Notes: generated from the sequence alone by a model not told the origin. Numbered from the stretch's first letter, positions 1-12,939 are shown. The stretch: DNA of 64,000 nucleotides from Blastobasis lacticolella (GCA_905147135.1 LR990050.1:18970001-19034000), one strand, 5' to 3'. Translations and numbers: made by a program.

Positions 1-115
1 TATGTAATATGGCAGGTTACTCTTCAAGCCCTTTTTTGTGCTTATGTATTAAGACGTAATGGTCAGGGACACCACTGCAGGAAGCTCGTCCATAATTTGA
101 ATTTGATATTATAAC

Positions 116-224
116 AATCATCATCAGCCCACTGTCCACTGCTGGATAAGTCCCGATCCAATTGTCTCCATCACGTAGTTGAGGTTTTTGCCATATTCTA
201 CACGCTTGCGTCAGAAGGAGGGTT
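116..224 (-). repeat. RTE-like retroelement 3' tail fragment
   Basis: Read on the minus strand, the segment has 'gcgtgtagaatatggcaa', then a cagtggac block, and ends in gggctgatgatgat. The same order of blocks occurs at 3185-3350, 15961-16206 and 61122-61379. The (TGA)n end is typical of RTE-type non-LTR elements and their SINEs. It is a diverged, 5'-truncated copy. Confidence 0.6.
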
Positions 225-1394
225 ATATCAATTCAATTCAACACTTATTTTTACATAGAGCTGACACGTATATTTGAATCACAGTTTAGGTCACCTTACG
301 TTTAGATGTACAACCCGCAGTTCATTTGACAACTGGTTGCGTAACGATGGTACCCTAGTCAGACATAGGCCTTAAGAACTCGCTGTTTTGGACGTAAGCC
401 AAAGAATTCCTGATCGATCCTTCTTGGAATTGACTTCCCGGGACTATCTTGTCGTAGGTCAACGACGTAGTAGGTAGACACTTAATTTCGGCTGGACTTT
501 GAGCTATTTTGGCATCGCCTTATCTACATCTGATGCTATGTAGCAATGCTTGCTGTGCTGTTATATGGTTTGAACCAAAACGTCACTGCGGCTCTGCGTT
601 TTTATTATGTGAAATCTAAATAGTAAAAAAGGTAGGAGAAAGCATGTGTTGTAATATATGTAAATATATGAATCACACATTCCTCGATTTTATCGTCGTG
701 GACAAATTTACACAGCGCCATCTAGCGCCAAACTAAGCAATTGTCGCTTGTCATTAGAGTTCTAGAAACAAACCGAGATTATACAACGATTATTCGGTTA
801 AGAGTTTTGGAAGATATCATTTCGAAAATCAATACAGTTTTACCTAATTGTTTATTTTCTTACAGTATCACTTTTAATTGTCAATAAATCGTATCGGTCT
901 CAGTACAGATTTGAAAATTTCCTAAAAACCCCTTGGAGCTTCTCCAGATATGGAGGAAACGAGAGGAAAAAGCCTTTTCTGCCCAATAATCAGGGGAAAT
1001 AGGCTTTTCCAAAAACCAAAAGCGAAAAAAACGCCCATAAACCAACATGCAATCAAAAACAAACAAAAATCAAAGAAATCGCTGGAGCCGAGAATCTCTT
1101 ACGTAAGTTCCGCTACGTCCAGATGTAACTGGAAACTGGATGCCTTTCCCCGAGTAAACAGAAAACTTTTACCCGGCACCGAAGTACCCGGGTACCGTTT
1201 AAAAGCGCTGCAGAGATATCAATTCCTGTAACTTAAATGAAAATGACAGGCTACTTTGAGTTCTAGTATTGACTACGAGATTGCAGACCTACATTTTGTC
1301 ATTCGTTGCGAGTTTACAAGTGCAACTCAGCGAAACATGTTCGATAGACTCATATTGTAAAAAACTCAAAGGTGACTTTATAGATCTAATGTTG
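225..1394. other. Non-coding stretch, no gene seen
   Basis: No reading frame here looks like a protein. A short 'cagcgccatctagcgcca' block near 711-731 resembles the tail of the tRNA-derived SINE at 17547-17735 and may be a remnant. An A-rich tract at about 950-1080 gives only low-complexity Lys-rich frames. Confidence 0.5.
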
Positions 1395-1735
1395 GTCTTT
1401 GTTCGTCTTGGTGTTAATGTCCTAGTTATGCTCTCGCGCGTGTGGATCCAGGGTCCGCCTTGACCATGATACAGGATTACATGATACAGCGTAACTGCCA
1501 TCCGATATCCGTGACCCTGCTACCAGGGGAACCTGACCAGATTGGATTACTGTTACACATTCAGTCGCCAGAATGTGCAGGGTTCACGATGTTTTCCCTC
1601 ACCGTTAGAGCATTGGTTAGTATTGTACAAGTGCACATATTTCAGAAAAGAGTCATTGGAATAGTCACAGTGGGATTCGACCCCGGTACCTCTCGCTTAC
1701 GAGTCGGATACCTTAACCACTCGGCCACTTTGAAT
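1395..1735 (-). repeat. tRNA-Ser-like SINE, near full length
   Basis: The minus strand starts with a tRNA-like head at about 1731-1660. It contains an A-box like tRNA-Ser (tggccgagtggttaagg), a run gactcgtaagc, and a B-box block ggggtcgaatccc. A body of about 270 bp follows and is shared, in the same order, with the plus-strand copy at 61428-61775. A head-only fragment lies at 4151-4228. The reading frame on the plus strand across 1442-1876 is antisense to this SINE and is not a gene. Confidence 0.8.
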
Positions 1736-2985
1736 AGGTTGGCTGTTTTCCCGCCATCGCTAAACAGCTCCGCGCATATTTGTATAAAAGTTCAGAATAT
1801 CCAAGGCAAGATACGAACTATAAATTTATTAACGAATCTGTCTACCTACATACCGTCCAAACACTTCAAACTATGATTCGCATCGCACTCCCGTAAAGGG
1901 GAACACCTTAAGCTCAACAAATTACGTAAACATAGTGTTGCGCGTTCCGTATTTGCGCACCATATTTGTCCACGTTGTTGACTGCTAGCGAGGTAATTTG
2001 ATAATTGCATGAAACGGAACGTTGCCGTCCCTAGTCTGCGCATCAATGCTTGTGTTTGTACGCGAGCGTGATTCGGAACGTCTACGGATTGTCAGATCGG
2101 GATACAAGGTAGCGTTCCGGTGGCGGAATTCTGAACTTCGCTCGCTCCCTGATTTGTTGCAGGCTGTGTTGAAGTGGTGGCGATTGCAGCGCCCCTGTTC
2201 GCGGTGCGGGTTGCAGTCTAACCCGTTAGATTGTGTAGCAGGGTCTTGATTGGAAGGTGACGGTTGACTGACTCCCAGTCTGAGGTTCTTCGGCGCGTGT
2301 GTTAATTACGAAAAACACCTGTGTCTGACGTCACTAACGACCCCTGACGAACTGTGGCTATATGGCTATGTGGCTAAAAGAAACATCATCTATTTTGCAA
2401 TTCAAACTTAGTAATTACATATTGTAAATGTGAGTAACTCTGTCAATCTATTGTTTTCACGCGTAAACTGTTGGACTGATTTGTATAAAAATTTACAAGG
2501 AGATAGATGGGACTTTCTTTAACCTATATTGATCTCACTAAAATAAAAAAGAGTACACTACTCTAGTATTTATTTATTATTATTGTTTATCGGGCAGGCA
2601 GTTGTAAACAACTGTTAGGTTACTTGTATGCGCTGTATATGTATAAAGCATGAAAGTTTATATCGTTCTTTCTCTTTAGTTCATCTAAACAGGTGGCTGT
2701 AACCAAAACATTACGTAGACACTTAAATATTAGTCTTCAGTATAAGAAAAGGGGTCTAAAATATCAAAAGGGGCAGATAGAGTGAGGGGGCTAATTATTT
2801 AAATACAGACGCTATTTACATTTCATACGCACCCCTCAAATACAAAGTATTAATCATGCCGCATCATGCGGAGAGGATGATCCATTTCAAAGAGTTCTCT
2901 GTTGAGGAAGCAGTTTCTGCAACCTTCTGTATAATTAATAATGTCGTATAATAAATCTGTTGCGCCCTAAATAAATGAAAACAAG
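1736..2985. other. Non-coding stretch with a CpG-richer block
   Basis: From about 1970 to 2340 the sequence is richer in GC and CpG than its surroundings and contains a perfect CRE-type palindrome TGACGTCA at 2326-2333. The frames across it are short and unlike any family I know. It could be a regulatory island or a non-coding exon, but nothing decides this. From 2341 to 2985 it is AT-rich and I see nothing specific. Confidence 0.4.
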
Positions 2986-2989
2986 TATA

Positions 2990-3165
2990 GCGCGGCGCAA
3001 TTCTAGTGGCAACGTGAGTGGCCGATAACAGAAGTTAAGCAATGCACGCCGATGTTGGTAACTGGATGCGTGCTTCGAGGCTTCGAACTTTAGCACCGCA
3101 ACGATCTCGGCACTCGTTAGGTGTGCCCCCTAATACGGTGGTAAAGCAAGGTAACAATGTTTAGG
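2990..3165 (+). repeat. 5S-rRNA-like SINE
   Basis: At 3022-3080 the sequence follows the 3' half of insect 5S rRNA: an A-box-like gaagttaagcaa at 3031-3042, a middle block, and a C-box-like ctggatgcgtg at 3062-3072. The 5' half of 5S is not recognisable. The downstream block (agcaccgcaacgatctcg, then taggtgtgcc) recurs at 13037-13090, with related downstream sequence at 42905-42990. So this is an interspersed element with a 5S-like internal promoter, not a 5S gene. Confidence 0.55.
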
Positions 3166-3184
3166 TAAATATATTCATCACAGC

Positions 3185-3350
3185 ACACAACAGTTCACTG
3201 CAGGACTTACGGCCTCTCCCAGGAGAGTGCAGGTTGTTGCCATAATCTCCACGCTTGACAGGCGGGTTGAAAGATCGCAGTGATGCAAATATAAAAATGA
3301 GAAACGCTTCTGCTCATGTTCCAGCCTACGGAGACTCTAGATCTTTTGCC
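3185..3350 (-). repeat. RTE-like retroelement 3' fragment
   Basis: The minus strand carries the same blocks as 61122-61379: aggcaaaagatct, a gcagaagcg block, then gcgatcttt, caacccgcctgtcaagcgtg, and gagaggccgtaagtcctgcag. It is diverged but nearly collinear. Confidence 0.65.
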
Positions 3351-3448
3351 TCAAAATTTCGTAAAGATTACTTTTAATGGATTTCTGTTAATTACATGAC
3401 AGGTGCGTTTCCAACCAACCACCTATACATAAAAAATGTTTTTTTGTT

Positions 3449-3605
3449 AAATTAAACCAGCGCCATCTACAGCTTATGGGTGCCAGAATACTATTATGCA
3501 TACAACACCCAGAACCGTAACATAAATTTAATCAATATTATCATTACTTAATCATTTCAATTTCTGCCCGGCCGGGAATCTAACCTGGGATGGGAGATCT
3601 CCACC
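3449..3605 (-). repeat. tRNA-derived SINE, partial
   Basis: Minus strand: a B-box-like 'aggttagattcccggc' followed by cgggcagaaattgaaatgat, then a body ending in a gtagatggcgctgg block. This matches the order in the plus-strand copy at 17547-17735. The 5' tRNA head (A-box) is missing or unrecognisable. Confidence 0.6.
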
Positions 3606-4150
3606 GCCATTTTCACATTTGATTTTCATAAAAATTCCATTACACTTCAGTATTCCAGACTAACACAACCAAACAAACTTCACAGACAGTATCCCCGAAC
3701 CTACAACCCTACCAAAAGGGTGCACGCAATGGAACACCCACTGAAGCAAGACATGGCATTAGATTATACTAATGCGATCGCAGCTTAACCGACTGATGCC
3801 GATCTATTTAATGCTTTGTTGGACAGTAATCTGATATCGACGGTCTTGTATCCATGATCTATGTTCTAGAAGTGGTTGCTAGGATTTCAGAGGGATAGTC
3901 GATACAGATTGGTAAGGCTCAAATTCACGGGAGATACAAGGCTGGGACAATTAGTATAACTAATTAATTTTGCTATATGAGTGTTTGTTGTTTACTCGGA
4001 AACAGATTACTGGACAGGCTTATATATCTATACTTAGCTTGCAGAGAGATCGATGCATACTGCTACCAGTCGCCCTTATGTGCAAGTTTAGAAAGTGCGA
4101 GGGAAAGAAACCTCACCGTATAACAATTGGCTAGTATTTAACTATTGTAC
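3606..4150. other. Non-coding stretch, nothing recognised
   Basis: AT-rich sequence without a convincing frame, repeat or regulatory motif that I can support. Confidence 0.4.
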
Positions 4151-4228
4151 ATAACTCAGAAAAGAGTAATTGGTACATGGCTGCAGTGGGATTCGAACCC
4201 GGTACCTCTCGCTTGCGAGTCAGATGCC
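4151..4228 (-). repeat. tRNA-Ser-like SINE head fragment
   Basis: Minus strand: gcaagcgagaggtaccgggt, then the B-box gttcgaatcccactg, then tgactctttt-like sequence. It matches the heads at 1660-1731 and 61440-61520. The A-box end is truncated. Confidence 0.65.
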
Positions 4229-4359
4229 ACATATCTTCAGATGCCACATACAAGTTAAATTCCCATGTTAAAAAAATATGCCGTCAGGAACTGCAATTTT
4301 CTCCGCAAACCCAGAGAAAGCATTTGGTATCTTGTTGAAACATCCGTTTAAAACTGCCA

Positions 4360-4581
4360 TCTCCAATTGGTCCGTTCGCCGCGCCGCCATTGGTCGAATG
4401 GGGCCATCGCGTCATCAATCTCGCCTCCCATTGGTGGAGGAACGCCGTGCACTTTCGCGGGTTTAAACGACAATTACCCTGGCTATCAGCGTGTCTAGTC
4501 TGATACGCGGACAGTAATGCATCTTCGAGTGCTGGCATCATCACGACAAGGAGTCACGACCTCGCAGACGATATTACCGCG
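4360..4581 (+). promoter_or_regulatory. CpG-rich, CCAAT-rich promoter-like block with a donor-like end
   Basis: Within about 75 bp there are three CCAAT/ATTGG pentamers: a palindromic ccaattgg at 4363-4370, ATTGG at 4389-4393 and ATTGG at 4430-4434. An E2F-like tttcgcgg lies near 4452. The block is GC- and CpG-rich in an AT-rich setting. About 130 bp downstream, at 4581/4582, is a strong 5' splice-site match G|GTATGT. One reading is a promoter plus a short non-coding first exon on the plus strand. This is inference: there is no TATA box, and no transcript evidence is available here. A CpG-rich conserved element without promoter activity would look similar. Confidence 0.35.
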
Positions 4582-5098
4582 GTATGTTCTCGAAACTACG
4601 GAGTTGGGTGTTTCGACGTTGCAATGAACTGTCAAAACTTTCTAATTTTCCTTTGGTTTGGTTCTGAGAAGTTATCAAGTATTTATATATAATCCTATAT
4701 TTTATTAAATATTGTGATATGTGGCTATGACGATCTTGATGAATGACTATTTGAGAAAATAAATTGAGAAATTGAGCATATCATTATATATACATTTTTA
4801 TTACTTTAGTTGCTTCTTCCATAATTTAAAAACTCTTAACGAGACTTACAGAAAAGGGGCTCTATCAAACTCCGAAATCTTTATCATTGTTGTACATCAT
4901 TATCATCCTAGCGATCAAACCGTCCAAGACAAGTTTACAATTTATTCTGTTTGTCATTCAATGTCAATATAATCTTATAATATATCCTTCCTCTTAATAT
5001 ATGTATAGACAGAAAGCCTATCCCTTAGCATTAGCTCATATTGCTCGTAGTGTTCCTTGTTGTTGTAAGTGCTCGATATTGTAATTATCATATATTCT
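4582..5098. other. Non-coding stretch, nothing recognised
   Basis: AT-rich. If the promoter reading at 4360-4581 is right, this would be the start of its first intron. No coding frame or repeat was recognised. Confidence 0.35.
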
Positions 5099-5370
5099 TA
5101 CTAGCTGACCCGGCAAACGTTGTTTTGCCATATAAATAAATATATACACCTACACCTACACCTACCCTACACCTACCCTACACCTACGTCTAAAAAATAA
5201 AAAAAAAATTTAGGGGTGGACTACCCCTAACATTTAGGGGGATGAAAAATAGATGTTGGCCGATTCTCATAGATACCGGATAAGCACAAAAAATTTCATC
5301 AAAATCGGTCAAGCCGTTTCGGAGGAGTATGGCAACGAAAACTGTGACACGAGAATTTTATATATTAGAT
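5099..5370 (+). repeat. Interspersed repeat beginning ctagctgacccggcaaacg
   Basis: The segment starts with ctagctgacccggcaaacg and ends with gagaattttatatattaga. In between are a ggggtggactacccctaac block and aaaatcggtcaagccgtttcg. I recognise this as a very common insect interspersed repeat, but its class is not clear to me. Internally it carries a short expansion of cacctaccctacacctaccc at about 5143-5180. Confidence 0.7.
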
Positions 5371-5396
5371 TATGATTTTATGAGCAATAAAGTGTT

Positions 5397-5416
5397 TATC
5401 TATCTATCTATCTATC
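5397..5416 (+). repeat. (TATC)n microsatellite at a retroelement-like tail
   Basis: Five tatc units follow 'gagcaataaagtgttta', which contains an AATAAA polyadenylation signal. This pattern is typical of the tail of a LINE insertion. Confidence 0.55.
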
Positions 5417-8400
5417 CTATGCCCTAATTTAGACATAGTCCATGTTTGTACCAAGCACCAAATCCGGCCATCTTCCGAGGTGAAATTGAGTAACAATTAA
5501 AACATGACAAATTTTTTAATTTCTCATTTTCGTGGGTTCCCAAATTTTCAATCATATCAACTTTTAAATATTTAGTGGGTTTACCAATGCAAAATTTCAC
5601 ATCGCCCGAAATCGCCCAACTCCGCACACTCTGTGGCTGCGATCGGTCCGGGGTTACCGATGCGAAGATTGCCGCGAAGATTGCCGCGCAACGAGCACCC
5701 TACATTGTCTACCAGGGCCATTGTCTTAATGCCTTGGGAACAAATTAATAGGGAACCTAGCGTAATTGGAATTTGGGCGATCAGTGGAGCCTTTCTTTTG
5801 TGCTGCAATTATCGACTCGTGGCTTTCTCGGTGCCTCTTTTGAGGGTAAGAAATTTGCTATTTGGCAACTTAAACTATGCAAGTTGTAAAGTGGTGGAGA
5901 AAATTTAAAATAAAGGTACTAATATCCATGATATAAAAGCAAAAATTTTGACAAATTAAAGTTTGAAAAGAACTGTGGCACGACAGATTTTGTAAGTATG
6001 TTGTATTATACCCACATCTGGTACTCGCTGACATGTAGTCTCAACACTCTAAAAGTGTACTTTTAGGATTTTAAGTGTAAACCTAAACCTGTCTCCTTAA
6101 ATGACATACAATATTTATATAATGTAGCGAAGGTACCTCGGGCAATATCTTGCGATTAACGTTAACACGACGCTTCTGAGGAAAGTCTGCTGAAACATAA
6201 CCAACAGGGCACGAATGTGTGTTTCCAGCGAAAAATGGCACTTTGCGCAGCTTCGTAGAAATATCGACTTTGTTTTTGTTCTCTATCTTTTAGTTCTAAG
6301 AAGTAGATGAAATAATAGGAATCCTAGGTATGACAGCAGCAAAAGTGCAAACTATGACAATGCAATTGCAAAATTCTATACTATGTCAATGTATGTATCA
6401 AATGACGTAGTTCCGACACCACATTCAAATTTTGCAATATATGCCGTTTTTGTAACTCAAAAAATCCTCTTCAACATAACTTATCTGCATAGATTGAGTG
6501 TTAGAGCCATATGACTAAAGGAGGTATATACCCATACCAAAAAATAGATACATCAAAATACCATAATCCCGATATCACGTTACCGATAAGGAAATAGAGT
6601 TACATCATAATTTCCCTCAAGGATCAGCCATAAAGGCGCACAAGATTCAATATATCAGACAATAAACATAATAAAAGACGTCTGTCGGTTCCAATATCTA
6701 ATCCCACTTTTAATTATCAAGGGCAAGTGGACGTAGGTCGGATCCTATTACCGGGATGGAACCCTGTCGCGTCTAACCGTCCGCTACACTCAAAGGAAGG
6801 GCCCATGTGAATTAACGGATGGACTTACTCCGACAGAGTTGTAAAAGCGGCTAAATAGCAGCGGCCCCAAGAGAGTACCCTAGCGTTATCTTTAGTACAG
6901 TTCGAGTTGGATTAGTTTTTGTTCCAGCACCGGTTATTATTGGAAACGTGGAGACTGTAAGGAATATTGCGCCTCGGGTAATGTGATTACTTTCGTCGAT
7001 ATGTGACTGCGTAAATTATTACGTCGGCGCTTTTGTCGGTATGTTTATTGCGGATTCATGATATTATCCATAAAAGTCCATTACCGTATAAAATGAACCG
7101 CTTTCTACTACAACGTTAGCACTATTACCAGTTCTCGCTTAGTCTCACAACGCGCAATACATTCTGAATTACAATGTCAAAGCAATTCCGCAAGCCATTT
7201 AAAACTTCCACCGGTGGCAGCGTAATTCTAAATGCATCAAACGAAAACTCAAAAGTAAACATTTTTCCCTCCACATTAACAATGGGACCCCATTCGATTA
7301 AGGGGAAGGAAATAAAAAAGACCGCTCCCCATCTCTATTTCATAATTTGCATCGTAGACGCAAATAAATTTAAAATATTGCCGATGAAACCTTAATTTCT
7401 CCCTTTCTGATGCTCGAATCAATCTTCCGAGGGCCGAGGGGCCGTAAGAACTTTATTTATTTATTTTCGGGTAATAAAAAGTTTGAACCACGCATCGTTC
7501 AAAGTAAATACGGTCCCGTCAATAGGTAAGCACACTTTGTGTATTATCAAAAGTTTGGATGAGTTGAAAAATTGTAGGCGAAAACATCCGTCGTGTCTGT
7601 TATTCCATTTTATCGGATGACCCGGCGAATTCCTGTTTACTTTGCATTTGAATTCCGGTACATTAACTATATTATTTAAATAAAATTTTACATTTTACTG
7701 TTTTAGATTAAATTATCACTATTAGGAATAATCATCATTGAAGTGGACAAGGAGTAGTAGGAAAGCGGTCCCCCGGTCATCGCACACCATTTCAGCGCTT
7801 AACTGGGATTGACGTCAGGATATCGATGATATTTAATATCATCATCAACTGAAGTATCCTCCAAATTATTGGTGAGGTATGTCATATTCTCCACAGACAC
7901 TGTATTGATACATTACAATTTTTTTAGTTAACGGTGGATATCATACGAGAGGCTGCTGATACCACAAGGTCTGATACTTTCCTATATGTTTTATCAACAA
8001 CGCAAATGTTGTTTATAAGTCAATAAGTATACAGTTCAGCCAAACAGTCCGCTGTTGAGAAGACACTTCGCCAAGTTGATTTAAGCAACGATACCATTTG
8101 CACACCCGCTAGATTATTGACACACCCATCATCTGGTATCCTCAAACGGAGTCTCGGATAAAAATTTAAATTGGTAAATCAAATAAAATTTGAAATTCGC
8201 TATGCGTCCCACCATCCGCCGCTGCCGTGTTCCGAGGGTACGATAGCTGACTTTTGAATGACAAATATGTACGTTTCGATATTTTTTATTTTTATTGCGG
8301 TGGGATAGGAGTCTTAGGGCTTCTTACCCGAAGACATTGAGTCATGTTTATTTTTGCATTCTCTCTAGCAAAAAGCAAAGGGTAATGATGAAAGCAAATA

Positions 8401-11400
8401 AGCTTCATATACTAATAGTAGTTTCGGCAAAGAGTTTACCCGTGCTGATTCTCACAACAAGTCTAGTAATTCGGTCCAAACTTTTGTTGGCTAAACACAA
8501 ACTCTTATTACTAGATAATATTGTTTACAATATAAATATACCTGAAGAAATTTATCTTGTTTGGTCTATTAAATTCAACCAAGGGTTAATACGTTAATCT
8601 TTTTATTTCCAAACGTACTGTTCCAAAATAACCCCAACCTTTCTATAGCTAACGTATAAAGCTATTATGCTTTTACAGTGCCCAAAGCCGACAACGGCGT
8701 AAAAAGCTTATTAAAGGAGCGGGTTCTCCGCAAACGTACCCCATTTTAGAAACCTTGGTGGAAATAAAACTAGAGGGGGTGGAATCTATTAAAATAATCG
8801 CGAGGTAACCAGCGGAGTCAGCACTTCAAACGGGTGGAATTGAGGAAGTCTGATGGAACGAGATAGCTAGATAAAGAGAAAAGAATTCATGCATTCAATT
8901 AGAATGAAATTGCTGGCTAATGAATGACTAGGGATACATCACGATAAAAGCGAAGAAAATATGAAACAAAATTTAGCGAGAAATGGCCCTGGATAGTGAT
9001 AGTGATAGAGAAGTGATAGAAGAGGTGATTCTTAAGTTCTCTCTACCAACAAATTCCTATACTCCTCACTCGTGAATACACAGATATAAATCTAGGAATT
9101 CTCGCAACTCTATGGAAAATATTCAATTTCTCCGTACGCGGTTACCAGGCGAACAGAACACGTTGATGGTATAGGGTTTTGATCGTATCTCCAGCGACCG
9201 ACGGCTACTGAAGTACTGACGCGGGGACGGCTCCGCCTACCAACCTACGGTGCACAGGACAGTGCGTGGATGCGCTAGATGTTTGAGAAGTATTATTTCA
9301 TTCCTGTAGAATGAGGACGAAGGAAATGAATGTCGAGATGACGATGATAAATAGAAGAGAGAGACATAATCCCATCTAAGGAGGGATAAGAATAGGAAAA
9401 AGAAAATTATGAGAGAGAATCTTGTAGTCGTATGTAATGTATAAGATCCAAAGTTATAGATGATTCATTAGACAAATTTGGGGAGTCCTACGAAATCTGA
9501 GGTCCTTATGAATATATCAAAATTGAAGACGCTATAATTGAATGGAATTATCGAAGCAAAATATATTGACGTTACTTACAGACAGAACAGTGAAAAGCTA
9601 CGAAATCTGAACATATTGAAAGAAATGAATACGATGAGATCAGTAAATAAGATATTTTTAATACGTTAAGAACAGTAAAAGGTAGTCGTACGAGCTTCCT
9701 ACAGTAGTTTATCAATTGAAACGTAAATCTCCGAACCGATTATCCACCAGAGTTCGTCAAACAGTTTATCCATACCAACTTATACCTAACGGCACATCGT
9801 AACAACCCAACTAAAGCCACAGTAGCATCCCCAACTACCAGAGCACCACAATTTGAAAGGCGATTCCGGCCAATTTCACCGCAGAAATCTCCACTGCACC
9901 CTGAATCTCGCCGGTAGCAGGCTAAAGCGCACCTTGCCCGCGACTCGGCCAATCAATATAGTGGCTGCAATTATGTTAATGCACTGCCCCGAGACGCAAT
10001 TGAAAATGTAAACGATAGCCGACCTCCGTCGGGCCATGATAGCCTGGTAGCTGGTAGCCGCGATGGAGTTGTTTGGAGTGAAAAGAAAGGGAGGCCGGTG
10101 TTACTGTTCACTTTGGCGGTTTTAAGCGTCTTTTAGCTTGTTTTGGATTATGGGATGGGCTGAAGTGTCTGTATTAGAGGTAAAAGATTTCGGGGCTTGA
10201 GAGTAACGTAAGCAATGACACATTTTGGACTATAGTTTAGTGCAGATGAAAAATGTTTTTTGTTTTAGTAATAAATCTATGCCTTTTTATGAACGATAGA
10301 ACAAAAATAATAACTACACAAAAAATTCAGACCTAATAGACGGTCAACCATATTATATGTATACTCGCAGAATACTTCTACGCCAACTACTAGCGAGAAA
10401 ATATCGGGTCGCAATACAGAATTCCAGCAAATACCCACCATTAAAGCTATCTGAACTTTTGTTAACCTTTCAACATGCAGTGGGAACATAGGAACAGCGT
10501 TCCCATATAATTACGCCGTATTGATGGAGCGGACAGCGCCGAGAGCCGGCAATTTTCTAGAAAAATCTAATTACAGCTTAAAATTAAACCCCAGTCAGTC
10601 TGTCTGTCAGCCGCGGCCGGTCGGCCGACAAGTTAGTAATTAAAAGCCGGCGAGTCTTGCCACCTAGGCTTCTTATTAAAGGATAAGGACCTTTTGATCT
10701 TTTTTTCATTACTGCCCTGAAATACTCAGAGTAGCTGGAAGGTTTGGGATACTAATACAGCTGCGAAAGGTTTTGATTGATTAAGAATTTTTCGATTAGG
10801 TATTCATAGATATATATTTGCTATACAACCCGATTTGTTTATCTAAATTGTGATTGTCGGTCTGCCATACGCGATATAATAAATGAATAAAGTGTAAACA
10901 TTATTTATGTGAAACAAGTTTCTTTACAGAAGGAGTCTTTGGGCTACCCAACCCAGAGCAGAATTCGAAAGAGACTATTTTTAAATTGTAATTTTGGTAA
11001 CACAGGATTCGTATGCAACCCGCACAGAGCGTAATCGTGCAAATCATGCATGAATAAAAACTAAATGCACTAGCAGTGGAGTATTTCTAACTTCAGAAGA
11101 CAGGTGCACGTCTAAAATTATGCACCGAATTGAAATTGCACTGCAACATGGAATTGTACTGCGACCATGAGTAGTTTCGGTTGAAGTGAGCACAGACAAG
11201 ACTCGCTGTAACTATAACGGTAACTTTGCGAATTCCCCAAACATTCCCCTCTTTACGAGCTAATCAGTAATGCTAATAACTAACTCGTCCAAGTCAATAG
11301 CTCGAAGTTTCGCTAATTAACAGCTCGCGAACGCACCCGTATTTATGTTATTTATTTATTTATGTATTCAGCTTGTTTAGAGATTAATTTAAAAGTTGGA

Positions 11401-12534
11401 ACGCAGTTGGTGGATGAATTTAGTTCGGTGCTGCGTACTGGATCTAGGTTGAGTTGAAGTTGTGTTCTAGTATTTGTTTCGGTAGAAGCTTCTGTAAGTC
11501 TGCTTTGAGGCTCTTTGTTTGGAAATAAACTTTGGTTTCTGTCTTTGTAATTAATGTTGTCCGCACATACACCGATATTAGCTATAGTTTTATTTATTAG
11601 GAATAATCAAATACTTCTACATATATCCATGGCAATAATATAGTATGTTTGCGGGGGAATAGTTAATATTTTAGAGTTTTTTTGTAGAAGAGCAGACTTT
11701 TCTCATTATTTCTTCGACGGAATATTGTCAGTATACTAACATATTATATAATACATATAAAATTTCAAGACTCAGACGAAAAATACCAATTAACATGACA
11801 AAAAAAGAAAATCACAAAGCTGCACAGAACCGATCCACTTGCCAATTTCAATTCACGATAATCTTGTTCATATATTTATAAAAAAAAAAAAACACTTAGC
11901 CTACCAATTTGCAATCTATCAGACGCGGTAAACACCATTGAATACGATTCAATCATACGTTGGACAATGCAAATATACGGAACTGGTTAACTCGAGTTAT
12001 CCCCATTTTCGGGACAATGCGTTTATCAAATTAACATCGACTGTCACATGGATCGAATGTTTGAACAGAACGAATGAGTCTGCGAATGAATGATTTAAAG
12101 AGTGCGTGTGTGTAGATACCTTAACAGAGATTTCAGATTAAAAACGAAAGCGGTGAGTCTTACATAAACAAAAAAATAGGTGATAATGATATGGATTAAG
12201 GTCAACAAAGAAAAGGCTACACAAGGGATCAAAGAAAAATGAGGCGTTCTGGTTCAGCGCCTGTGCTGAGTATTATTTGTTCAACCGTACTATATGCATT
12301 GCAAAAAGGAATTAACATACCGCGCTAATGAAGAATAGACCCCGCCCCCCCCCCACTTCTGGCTTATTATTATCCTTGTCGTCGCACCCTACTGTTTTGT
12401 ATTTTACAAGATTTAATTTATTAATTTACTTTCACATGTTTTTGTAGCGACTACCATCCGACCCGCACAACGTAGGGAAAAGCCAGTAGATGCTGGAATT
12501 AATCGCTGATGACGATGATAACAAGTAGAACAAT
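5417..12534. other. Long mostly unique non-coding stretch
   Basis: No convincing gene. Short frames at 5633-5908, 7174-7395 and 8295-8597 match no family I know. Notable local features are a doubled 12-mer gaagattgccgc near 5660-5683, imperfect (gatagt)n around 8993-9027, a GC-richer block at about 10500-10690 with a ggccggtcggcc palindrome, an A12-type run near 11880 and a C10 run at 12345-12354. The GC-richer pieces between AT-rich DNA could be conserved regulatory sequence, but this is untested. Confidence 0.4.
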
Positions 12535-12535
12535 G

Positions 12536-12597
12536 TGGTCTTTGCCTACCCCTACGGGAACAAGTCGTGACTTGATGTATGTATGTATGATGATCCA
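12536..12597 (+). repeat. Retroelement 3' tail with (TATG)n
   Basis: The order ctttgcctacccctacggga, cgtgacttgatg, tatgtatgtatg is shared with 59500-59575 (plus) and 62046-62120 (minus). It is a 3' end fragment of an interspersed element. Confidence 0.5.
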
Positions 12598-12939
12598 GTT
12601 AAGAACGATACCGTTTTACGTACAAAATACTGGTTCATTCCTTGTAAGTAAAAGGCATATCATAATATGGAATTCCGGAACACGTGAGACGGATTACGAC
12701 AAACACAGAAATTAATATAGGCCCTCCTATTATGCCCTGTTGAGGATAACGTGCAAAATCGTAATGGAAGTATTTGTGATTACATAAAAACGCGTTCGTT
12801 CTTTTCCGCAATCGAACCGGCTCTCAAGTGGCTCATGTAAGGAACGGGATTCGATTCCGAATTCCGAATTTTAATCAGCGGAGCCTCTCTCGCAAATCGT
12901 TTTGCAATCGAAACGGAATTCTTAAACGTGTAGGAGTGA

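Noticed and set aside
1660..1731. tRNA gene on the minus strand
   Set aside because: A- and B-boxes are present, but the cloverleaf is incomplete and the sequence continues into a repeated SINE body.
1442..1876. 144-codon plus-strand open frame
   Set aside because: It is antisense to a tRNA-Ser-like SINE whose other copies lack this frame.
3022..3080. Genuine 5S rRNA gene
   Set aside because: Only the 3' half resembles 5S and it is fused to an interspersed repeat tail.
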